Source of the DNA: Isoetes taiwanensis
Taxonomy: Eukaryota; Streptophyta; Lycopodiopsida; Isoetales; Isoetaceae
DNA: 64,000 nucleotides
Assembly (NCBI GenBank): GCA_021234155.1
Contig: JAJEKV010000001.1
Coordinates: forward strand, 28,101,768 to 28,165,767
Direction: 5' to 3'
The notes below the pieces were generated by a model. It saw nothing but the letters and a program-made list of their open reading frames with translations, had not been told where the DNA came from and did no database searches. Shown here one piece after another: positions 1 through 9,250 of the stretch (its first letter is position 1; every line of letters starts with the position of its first letter). The position numbers were made by a program, and so were the translations under genes.

Positions 1-561
1 TTGAGCTTTGGTTTTGGTCTGATTTGGAAGGCAAGATTGATGCCGTTGTTAACCATTGAATCAGATTTTCTATCTCATTTGACCTGATGGGATTAAAACA
101 TGGCTGTTTGACCCCATCTTCTTTTGCAAGGAACGACCCAGAGTGCCTTATATAGGATATTCTCCATAAAATGTTGCAATATAATGGTCTCAAAAAAATT
201 TGAAACGCTTCAAATGATAATATATCCCGATTGTTTTTAGGGGTCTTGTAACATATAAAGAGGATGATCGACAATGTTTTAGTGGATGTATACAAATCTA
301 TATTTTGCTCATGCTAGAACTTCGTGTTCCCTCCCCCCCCATGAAGCTTTTTTTTTCTGATGTCGCCTTGTCTAGCTCGTAGACTATATCTTCCTTTTAA
401 CTTCCTTTTTAAACTTATATTACACTTCCTTTTTCTGGTGGTATTCGACGTATTTCTCTGGTTCTTTTCTTTTTCCTTTTAGATATAGACTTGCTTGAAG
501 AAGGGTTTGCAAGGAGAAATCTTTCAACTACTGCACACAATGATGTGATTCAACTCAACTC

Positions 562-1022
562 ATAACTATCAACACATAACTATCATTAACATTAATTAAT
601 ACAAACCATTGCATTCCACGCTTAAAAATAAAATTCCCCCTTAAACCCCCTTTGGTTTGGGTGCATATTCATACGGGGGGTTACTCGGGGCAACGAGAGA
701 TGTTGGATGGGCATATTTGCCCTTTATTCCAAGATCTGGACCGTACATAGCGATCCTCGTTTGTGGGGTATGCATGTACAAGTTTTTGTATACTGTATAT
801 TGAGGTTTGCAAAATACTATAAGGTTTGAGAGAATGTACTTAATGGTGTTAATTTTGTACATGTATTGTAAATATGTTTTTGGGGCTCTCGCTGCCCTAC
901 GTAACCCCCCGTATGAATATGCACCCAAACCAAAGGGGGTTTAAGGGGGAATTTTATTTTTAAGCGTGGAATGCAATGGTTTGTATTAATTAATGTTAAT
1001 GATAGTTATGTGTTAGTAGTTA
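562..1022. mobile_element. Long-TIR MITE (about 460 bp)
   Basis: Two arms of about 138 bp (562-700 and 884-1022) are near-perfect reverse complements and enclose a unique core of about 180 bp. Both outer ends sit next to TA, which would fit a TA target duplication as in Tc1/mariner-type elements, but the superfamily is inferred only from that. The core has no convincing coding sequence. The minus-strand reading frame across 641-928 runs through the arms and is a shadow. Confidence 0.8.
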
Positions 1023-1382
1023 TACTAAAAAAAATTTTTGGCCCTTCGGGCCCTAACAAAAGAAAACAAAACCAAATAAACAAACAAGCAATTTATAACA
1101 ATACAACATATACACAGTCCAAACTTCCTTGAGTGAATATCTAGCATCTAAACAAAAAAGAAAGTCATATAATCATTGTTTATTGTTATATATTGTTATA
1201 TGTTTGTGAGATCTGTGAAGAACAAAAAGCTTAGGGCCTATAGAATATAAAAATCATAAAACAATGCAAATGAAAACGCGTACACAAACTAGCATAAGGG
1301 GTTTTGATGGGATCAAATGGGAATTTCTAGCATAAAAACAGGGACAATCTCTAATATACTCCAATACAACAAGAACATGTAC
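1023..1382. other. AT-rich non-coding stretch
   Basis: No gene seen. A short hairpin (GGCCC-TTC-GGGCC at about 1040-1053) lies just outside the MITE. The rest is AT-rich and without structure that I can name. Confidence 0.5.
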
Positions 1383-1718
1383 CTCTCACAAATAAGTTCC
1401 GCAAATGACTTTATTGCCCTGTTGCTCCATACATCAAGTACATCCCTTAAAACAAATCTCAACTTTTGATAATTGTGAACAGTCCCCAGAAAACCACCAT
1501 TTGCAGACGTATTTATAGTGCAATTCACATCCAACAGTTGTTGAAAGATGTGCTCATCAACACCATGTTGTCCAACGACATGAGATCTCTCTAGTACCTT
1601 ATATGCCAATGCAGCAGAAGATGAAAGAAATGAACTCTCGACAGGCATCTTATGGGACATCTTTACAAGTCCTAGTGCTTTTGCCAAATCAGCAAGCAAC
1701 CACCTGGGAATTGCATCA
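1383..1718 (-). pseudogene. Unrecognised coding-like exon fused to retroelement sequence
   Basis: A minus-strand frame is open from 1801 to 1313. The first part (1801-1719) is retrotransposon 5' untranslated and gag-start sequence read in a different frame from gag. From 1718 downward the sequence differs from the other copies of the element and looks coding, with blocks such as PRWLLADLAKALGL, LAYKVLERSHVVGQ, FQQLLDVNC and RAIKSFAELICER. A good splice donor (GAGAG|GTACAT) at 1382-1381 suggests that it is an internal exon ending at 1383. I do not recognise the family. It may be a host-gene exon joined to the retroelement by a deletion or recombination, or captured sequence. No full gene can be assembled here because the upstream side is LTR. 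Confidence 0.4.
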
Positions 1719-2583
1719 TTCAGCATGTTCAGATGCCTCATTAGTTCTTCTGGGTGCCATGAGTCCAAATTCCAGGAAAAAGATCTCGGTAGAACCTCCA
1801 AAATGTTGAAGGTGTTCCTGGCAAAACCTCAGTGGTTTAGAACCTCCAGGTTGCTTAAGGCAACCAATCTGAATGCTAAAATTCCAGGGACAATGCTCAG
1901 GAAATTATCTGACACAGCTTTCCCTAAAGGATAAAAAGTCTGTCTCAGGGAAGAGCTTGCCAAATGCACACCATTTGAGCTTTGCTTGTGGTTCTTGCTT
2001 GCATAGCTGCTCAAGACCTATAATTAACTTGTTGTAAAAGTCTGAGAGGATTTGACAAGGCTAGATGGATAAAATAGTTGTTCCTGACCGAGTCAATTTT
2101 TGGTCAATATCCCTGGCAGAGAGCTCGATTTATGATCTCGCTACTGAGACTTGTTTTTGGAGTTTTGAAAATCTTGCCTATTCTGAAAAAGTCTGCACTC
2201 AACAGGCCTTGATGCTCTTGGCAAATAGAAGTCAAGGTCTTTTCCTTTTTGAATTTTCTTTGGCCGACTGCTACAAATCATGAACAGATGTGAAAGCGAA
2301 TTTACTTATGGAAGGAATGCATACAAATTCCATCATTTGTGCAATAATCCTGCATGAGGCAATGACTTAAATATTCTAGGGATTTTTATGCATTGCTATA
2401 TGGTCCTATGCTGACCTCTGCTATGGCGAATTTAAACTGATAACTTGATGACTTGTGTTGATGGTTCAGGCAATCAAGGGGATTAATAAATACTTGTGTA
2501 GAGCATGTCCAGATGTCGTGCAAATCACGTCAAACTATTAGGATGGAATGCAGTAGACAAATTCTGTCAATAATTGCTTTTTA

Positions 2584-2813
2584 GATAGATAGATAGATAG
2601 TAGTTTTAACGTCACGCCACTAGGCAGCATCCAACTGGACATGTGACCACACACCACACTACATTGCTTGGTTGGGCCCTGCCCCCAACCACCTTACATT
2701 GCGTCTGTTGGGATTTGACCCCCAACAGTACCGAGTGCGATTCTGGGCGGTCTCGAACTCGAGACCACATTGCTAAGGAACTAGTGTGTTACCACTAGAT
2801 CAAACGCCCAGAC
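2584..2813 (-). mobile_element. tRNA-derived SINE with (GATA/CTAT)n tail
   Basis: Read on the minus strand, the 5' head begins GGGCGTTTGATCTAGTGG and carries an A-box-like GATCTAGTGGTAAC. A B-box-like GAGTTCGAGACC follows, then GCCC, which can pair with the initial GGGC as a tRNA acceptor stem. The body of about 150 bp ends in a (CTAT)n tail, which on the plus strand is GATAGATA at 2584-2600. The same site in the other LTR copies (about 23752 and 36300) is empty. Compared with them, about 18 bp of target is missing and no target duplication is visible. A second copy lies at 11637-11838. Confidence 0.8.
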
Positions 2814-3727
2814 GCACTAAGAATTCAACAATAAGGGTCGGATTTTCAACTGAATCAGGTACACAAAGGCAAGTAACATGAATCCCAAGCTCTGAGTCTT
2901 GGGCACAGGATCAAATAGATAAACAATCAATCAACTCAGATAATTTAGTCAATAATCCGAGTTGTAAATCAAGTGTGGAGGTCAGAATCAAGCTTCAATC
3001 AAGCAAGCCGGTCCTTCTTCAAAGCAAACAATCGCTTCTTCGCCTTAAAACCCTCGAATTTTCCTTCTGTTGAAAAGCCCCTTTTGTAGATCCCCTGTTC
3101 TGTTGCATTCTTGATCAATTCCATTCAATTCTCTGTATTTTTGTTTTCCAGACATGTTCTTGGCATTAAACAAGGCTATTCGGCAGGTTTGGGGTATGAT
3201 TGCACAATTGGTTCGGCCGAATCGACCGGATCTTGGCGTTCACAGGTTTAGGGTTCTTGATAATTTTCGACGATATATCCCACAGGCAAATTTAGACTTG
3301 ACAGCTCAAGGTATATAAGGAAAAACAAAACCTTAATTTATAATTATTGCGTGCAATATCCACGTGGGATTTGGTACCTCCACTGCCCCACACGCCCGGA
3401 TGTTCCACGCGGCATGGGGAGATTGGCTGGGAAGAAAAAATAGGCTTTGGGAGGGGGGTAATCTTTTCTCATGCTCTAGAAGATTCAAGAATCTTTTTTT
3501 GCAATTGGGCATTTTCGATTTTGTCTTAAAAATGGCTGAAAAGGGAGGTGATGTGGCATGTGAGAATGATGACAAGGCAAAGTAGGGATGACATGGCACA
3601 TAAGGATAGTGACGTGTCAATCAACTTGGCTTAGAAAATTCTTTCTAGTCAAAACCTCAAGTTATGTGAACATGATGTGTGTGACATGTGGATAGTGATG
3701 TGGAGGTGCTAATGATGATGTGGCAAG

Positions 3728-4542
3728 CAGGAATTAAACATACAATATATTTTTCCTTAAAAAATACTTCGGCTATTTTTCAAAATTTTACAGCATTTTA
3801 TGATATATATTTGGCTAAAGTTATTATTATCACTACATTTATATGTATTTGTACTCGACGGAACTTTTGAATTAAGTACTATAAACTTTCACTTGGCTAT
3901 TTTTTAACTAGAAAAAGCAGAAAATATAAATTCTTTAGCTTTAGATATATTGTACTACAATTACAAATAATAATCAACAAGCAAAGAACATACAATAATA
4001 TTAAAAAACTTTTAACATAAGCTCACAACATAGCTTATAATATTATAGTCTGAACTACATTCAATGCAATGACATCTTCTAGGTATGGTGATCAAATTTC
4101 ACATATCTCTAACCCTTGAAGGAAGATGTTATGCAACCAACTCGGGCATCTAAAGGAATATTGGCCATTTCTTACAATTCTTTTTTGAAGATGCATATAT
4201 GGTATATGTAATAAAAAATCATAGTTTGAAAAACTAGTATCATTGATGATGGTAGGTGGGGATGTGTAAAAGTCTATAATAAGAATTTATTTATGTTTGG
4301 CTATTAATGATTTAATATGTAATTATTGTAATATAAAAAAAAAAGGCTAATCCCTTTTTCTTTAGGGAAAAAGGGGAAAATAGTTTGGCTAATCCTAAAA
4401 AAATAATGGAGTACTTGTTTCAACTATGGCTATTTTTTATTTTTTTAAAAGAAATCTCCCTTCATAAAATTCGCCGCAAAAATTGTCTAGGCCCCCTGAA
4501 AAATCGCCATTTGGCTATTAATAGCCACTAATTTTTTCCATG
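3728..4542. mobile_element. hAT-like non-autonomous transposon (815 bp)
   Basis: An 8-bp duplication, GTGGCAAG (3720-3727 and 4543-4550), flanks the insert. The other LTR copies hold a single GTGGCAAG at this point, so the empty site is confirmed inside the window. The ends are CAGGAATTA and, reverse-complemented, CATGGAAAA, which is weak but hAT-like. The interior is AT-rich and non-coding, with at least five copies of GGCTATT (near 3768, 3893, 4298, 4427, 4513), the last with its reverse complement AATAGCC next to it. Such repeats resemble the subterminal repeats bound by hAT transposases. Confidence 0.75.
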
Positions 4543-5278
4543 GTGGCAAGGTGATGTGTCATTTTATGGATGTAATTTTTTAACAAAAATTGAAGTGTGA
4601 TCATGGAGATAAAGGTATGACATGGCATGACAAGAGAGGTGATGTGTGTGATGACTTGGCACTTCCAATGTACCTTCCATGGGTCAATTTTGGTAAAAAT
4701 GCAAATCATTGGCATTTCCTTAGGCAAACTTGCCTTTTGAATGCTTCCCTTAGGGATCTTATGATCTTCCCTTATCTTTGACTTTGATGGATGGAATGTT
4801 GACCTTTGACCACATGTATGACCAAGTCAAGTGAGGTTTTGGAACTTTGAATGATGTGGAAGTGGTATGATAAGTGTGTGGCATGTGAATGGTTCTTGAA
4901 AGTGTAGTTTTGACTAGAAAAAATCTTCAAAGCCAAAATTGACTTGGAAATTAATTGTAGGCATGGAATTCAAGATCTCATGGGTATTTCATGATGGTAG
5001 AAATCATTGGAGATGTGGAATGGGAATCAAAGTGCACAAAGATGCCAAGAACTCAAGTGATCACATACCAAGAGATCTTCTAGGGGTCTTCTTCTTTTTT
5101 GCCTGATTCTGCTTTTGCCTCTCTTGTGTGACCTGAGTCAATTGGCCTCACCTTGCTCTTCAAGCCTTCAATGTATGCCAATAAGGCATTCTTCTTGTGC
5201 CTTGAAATTCAGATCAAAGTGTAAGGATTAGTCCTCAAAATGTGTCTTGCTCTTCCATGCTGCCGTAGCATGGCAGCA

Positions 5279-5625
5279 CTCATTGCCATAGTTTTGCTAA
5301 GGTTGTGTTGCTTAGCTGCAGGTACCTGTTTCTCCTCTTATTGTTGCTTTTTTTGCTTTCAAGTTCATATCTGGCTAAAGAAAATGGAGCGCTGGCTTGT
5401 GGAATGTTTTTTGAAATCATCCTGCCACAACTAATGGAATAGAAAGGGAAGATGCACTGACTTTTGTAAAAGAACATATTTATCTCATGAAAATCGTGAC
5501 AGAGAAAACCCTTTTGCATGCTGATTAATTTTGTACTCTCTAATAGTAAGTTTATGTGTTAGCTGGGCTTCCATATAACCAAGCTATGACTACTTGAGCC
5601 CTATATATTGGCCTAATATGAACTC
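5279..5625 (+). pseudogene. Duplicated host-gene fragment next to the LTR (copy 1)
   Basis: These 347 bp are the reverse complement of 21655-22010 with small differences and stop matching at 5625. They contain a hydrophobic coding-like stretch (LIAIVLLRLCCLAA), a possible intron (GCTGCAG|GTACCT to TTTCAAG) and a second coding-like stretch (AKENGALACGMFFE in the other copy). The frame across the junction is ambiguous. They resemble part of a small membrane-protein gene that the gypsy element interrupted. Here the frame is damaged, because the copy-2 frame is broken by a short deletion near 5421. Product not recognised. Confidence 0.4.
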
Positions 5626-7945
5626 TCTGCATCTTGCATTTTTGAGCTTCTTGTTTTCCTCAGTAGTATCAAGCCGTCCAGTATTTTACTTTGCAAATCT
5701 AGTGTTCCTTTGTCCGTCAAGCCATGTATTCTCTTCATGAACTTCTTGTCAAAGAGTTTGGGATTTGGTTTTTGTGGCAACTCTCTATTACTGTCCTTCA
5801 GCATACCCCTCTGCCACAATGCCCAAATGTCAGTCCACTTGCGCCAGATTTCTTCATTGCACAGTATCAGGTCGTATTGATCTGATCGCAATTCTCTGGC
5901 CTTTCTTATAGTTTTTTTTTCCATCATCATCAACGGTTTCATCGTCTTGGTGGCCCTCTGTAAGTACAAACTTGCACAGTCTCTCAAAAATCTTCCATTT
6001 TTCTGAAGATGCCTTATTTCCTCTGGGCCATTGTGGACATCCAGATGCCTTTCATTGTCGCCTTGCATGTATTATTTGGTCAGGATAGAGCTGCAGACGT
6101 AAGATTCAAGTTAGTCCAGTGATGCTACGAAGCCTTCGTGTTATAAAAAACTAGACATGAGGACCTTCTCGACTCGCAAGTCGAGAAAGTGCCCTCCCTA
6201 TTAAAAGACAAGACACGAGGATTTTCTCGACTCTGGGTTATAAAAGATTGGACATGAGGACCTTCTCGATTCGAAAATCAGGAAAGTGTCCTCTGCATTA
6301 TAAAAGACTAGATATGAGTCAAGAAAGTGCCCTTCGAGTTATAAACGAGTAGACATGAGGACCTTCTCGACTCCTGAGTCGAGAAAGTGCCCGTTGGATT
6401 ATAAAAGACTAGACATAAGCTAGACATGAGGACCTTCTCGACTCGAGAGTCGAGAACGTGCCCTCTGAGTTATAAAAGACTAGATATGACGACCTTCTCG
6501 ACTCGGAGTCGAGAAAGCATCCTCCGGGTTATAGAGGACTACTTTACGTTCTAAATTTAGGAGATGATGATATTCAGTACCTGACATAGCTTGCACTTGC
6601 AGCGGTAGTATTCTGGCAGTGACTAATGTTGGCTAGCTCAATGGGTGGAGTGCTCGCTGACAACAACCTGCACTCCTGCTTCCCATACAGCTCCTTGATC
6701 CTCTATGGGACATCCTTCCCCCTTTACAATACATGTGCTGCTCTTACCAAATGTTGGCCATCCACAACCCAGAACCTCGCATCTTTACTCTTCAGTTCCT
6801 CCTGTATGCTCCAACTGAATAATTCACTGGTTTTCCTGTTGAAAGGAATCATGTCGGCTGGCATCAGATCTGCCACAGAATGACGGGACATTAAGTTCAT
6901 GATCTCCAACATATGGGTTGGATTAAACTCTCTGTGATTAAACAAGATGGCATTGCCGATGCATACCTTGACTTTTCTTATATCAATTTTCATTTTTGCG
7001 AGTGAACCCGAACGGATAGTACTAAGCCAAGTCTTTCCATTTTCTGAGCATCCCTTTGCATCAGCTTTATTTGCTCGTTTGGATCCAGAAATTGGAAGTC
7101 CTCAATGTCGTCCTCATCATCCTCTGATTCATTATCATTTATTTCACTCTGATCCTTGTCCTCACTCTGAACCACGGCTTTGTTGATCGCAGAGTGCGTT
7201 ATACTCTTCAACCCATTGGATATGACAACCCAGTGTTGAAGAGCTTTTCTTGACCCTGGAGATTGCCATGTCTAACTCCCTAGAAGTTCGAGTGCCCTCC
7301 TCTTTCATGCCTTCTAGGTCTTTCCATTCCAGATTCTGGCAATTCAAAGGCGCAGCTTTCTTGTCCATTTCCTTTGCCTTGCTCATGGAAGAAGAGGAAT
7401 AATTAAGCACTGATAATTTTTTGGTGTGATAGAACTTGCCCTTCGGCACATCTTCAATGTATAAGGTCAAATGCTGATCATCTGGAGCACTTCTTGTACT
7501 TGTCTCCGGAACCTTCTTATCCCTGAACCAGAAGAAAATAACTTTCTCTTTCCCGGACACTGTCACTTCCACATACCACCAACAATCCGACGGGGTCTCA
7601 AGCTATTGTATCTACAACCCTTCTATGACGAAGAAAGGACTTCGATCAGTAATTACGAGATCCTCGGGAGAAAAACCTAATAAAAAACAAAAGTTAATTG
7701 GAGCCGCTCTAGAAAGATATCATAATTGAGAAATTACTTGGCTTTGCAAGCCTTCTCTTCTTTGCGCTGGCCGATGAGCAATCCTTTTCGGCAGAGCGCT
7801 TATTTGATGGAGTCGACATACTCTGGCGCTGACGCTTGATGCTAGAAGTTGTAGCTCCAAAAGTGCTTTTCCGTCGCGAGGATTTTGTGAACTGACGACT
7901 GCACACAAAGGAAGTTATCTTGAATTTCAAAATCATATCATGCAA
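5613..7945 (-). pseudogene. ParB-like (VDGQH) partner gene of a DNA transposon, decayed
   Basis: Consecutive minus-strand coding blocks run from 7945 to 5613. First comes a basic, Ser/Lys-rich N-terminal part with a possible donor near 7735, then a block around 7600-7162 (YVEVTVSGKEKVIFFWFRDK). An acidic stretch at about 7150-7085 follows, then a block at 6993-6724 with FNPTHMLEIMNLMSR, MPADMIPFNR and FWVVDGQHLVRAA. The last is a C-terminal block at 6068-5613 (EEIWRKWTDIWALWQRG). The VDGQH motif followed by V-R-A-A resembles the ligand-binding signature of ParB/sulfiredoxin-fold domains. Frames shift between blocks (near 6993 and 6724), so the gene is broken or unusually spliced. A tandem palindrome array lies in the gap before the last block. 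It diverges from the transposase at 9251, and I infer both belong to one transposon. Confidence 0.55.
6140..6545. repeat. Tandem palindrome array, about seven 58-65 bp units
   Basis: Each unit reads roughly TTATAAAAGACTAGACAT, then GAGGACCTT, CTCGACTC, a short spacer, GAGTCGAGAA and GTGCCCTC. The core is an inverted repeat able to form a stem of 9-11 bp. Clear cores lie near 6167, 6366, 6437 and 6497. Units near 6215, 6262 and 6310 are partial or diverged. The array lies between coding blocks of the ParB-like pseudogene, and related palindromes recur at 8896-9066. Confidence 0.85.
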
Positions 7946-9250
7946 TCGTTGAACGCATGCAAGAGGTTATAGGATCTAGCACGGGGATCCTTAGCCTACC
8001 TAAATGCATGTTTGAAATTATTGATGTAAGAGCGGGCCTCAGTTAGACTGGATCAAGACGTATCATGAAGCCTCGGAGGTTGCACATTCGACTCCCGTTG
8101 AACAGCAGGCACGGGCACTTCGAATGGCGCACAACTGCCGTGAGCTTGCATTTGTGCATGATTCAGGTTTTGAGCTTGTATTGTGCATTTAGGTAGGATT
8201 GCTTTGATACAGGCTTGTGCTATGTTTAGACGATTTATTTGATGGCCGCGAAAACAAGGTCGCAGTGGAGGATGAGCTTGAGCCCACGGGGCTTCTTCAC
8301 TGCATCGCCATGGAGAAAGGATACACAAGAATTGCGCTGATTCAAACCCGATACCTTGTTGGTGAAGCCGACGGCGAAATCAAGTACACTAGGAAAGGCG
8401 GCCGGATCTGTGGTTTAATGGTCCAAGGACTATTTACGACCTGAGATGAGTGTTTTCATTATGCCTTTCTTCAATCTCTGGATGTTATAGATGTGTGGGA
8501 CTGTTAAATAGCAAAATGCATAGGATATTGGACCTTGAATGGAAAAGAGCTGAATAGACAGAGGTTGTTGATTTTCTGTTCTATTGCTTGTTTCCTTGTG
8601 AGCATATTTTCGAGAAACTATCTGCCTTGAGAGATGTTGGGAACAAGCAATTGACGAGACTATCAAATATCTATAAGCCTCGCTACCTAGATAGAGGGCA
8701 TGTCCATAAAGGGTGTTAGATGAATAGATTTGAATACGTCAAATGCATTCTTGCATCGCATTGCAGACGCCTCTACCCAGAATAGGCCCCTTCCCTTTGA
8801 AAATTCGAAAGAGCGGGTTCGAAGGAGAGTGGCCCAGACTAGATAGAGGCATCCGCAACTTGGAAATCTAGAATGATTGAAGGGATTCTTGACGAATTCT
8901 CAACTCGCGATTTTAAACCACGCAAGTTGAGAATAGGAGACATTAGAGGAATTCTGGACTCGGGAGTCGAGTATACGACCTTCAAGACAGAATCCCTATA
9001 CTCCTAAGTCCTAGAGTGGAGGGATCCAGTCTAGATGGCCACATTCTCGACTCGCGAGTCAAGAATGCACTTGAACATGGATCTTATAGTATGTAATTAA
9101 AGGCTTGGGGATGACCATCTAGGTGTTGGTATAGGAAAGCTGCTTATCAACGTTGATAACTTGTTGTCCCAAGGGACCCCTAGTGATTGCATTGTATGCT
9201 CTAGGCTGTTAGAGTCTCAAGCCCAACTAAGATGACCAATTAGATATATT
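7946..9250. other. Region between divergent transposon genes, with related palindromes
   Basis: No recognisable gene. A short open frame at 8217-8444 (plus) has no family I can name. Three palindromes related to the 6140-6545 array lie at 8896-8933 (TTCTCAACTCGCG and its inverse), 8957-8974 (GGACTCGGGAGTCGAG) and 9043-9066 (ATTCTCGACTCGCGAGTC plus AAGAAT). They sit about 200 bp upstream of the transposase start, where promoters or transposase-binding sites would be expected. Confidence 0.6.

Larger units (their letters stand above)
1719..5278 (-). mobile_element. Inverted gypsy fragment: one LTR plus start of gag
   Basis: Read on the minus strand, this matches the 5' LTR, primer-site region and first about 40 bases of gag of the element at 22011-37107. 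The LTR part is 5278 down to 1804, beginning TGCTGCC and ending TTCAACA. It lacks about 100 bp present in the other two LTR copies near 3455. It carries two insertions absent from them: a SINE at 2584-2813 and a hAT-like element at 3728-4542. It ends abruptly at 1719, inside gag. The upstream flank is again ATGAG followed by the same host-like sequence as at 21655-22005. This is therefore not an independent insertion but a rearranged copy of the same locus. Confidence 0.85.

Noticed and set aside
641-928. 95-codon minus-strand open frame
   Set aside because: It lies across the arms of the long-TIR MITE and has no domain; the inverted repeat explains the open frame.
5240-5434. Short secreted or toxin-like peptide (hydrophobic, Cys-rich start)
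   Set aside because: The hydrophobic run comes from a pyrimidine-rich intron-like tract and the frame begins inside the LTR; no independent gene is supported.
6140-6545. CRISPR-like array
   Set aside because: Units are diverged, spacers are not unique and the context is a plant nuclear transposon.
8035-8115. tRNA-like sequence with ATTCGACTCCC
   Set aside because: A B-box-like word and a loose D-arm word occur, but no consistent cloverleaf or acceptor stem could be formed.
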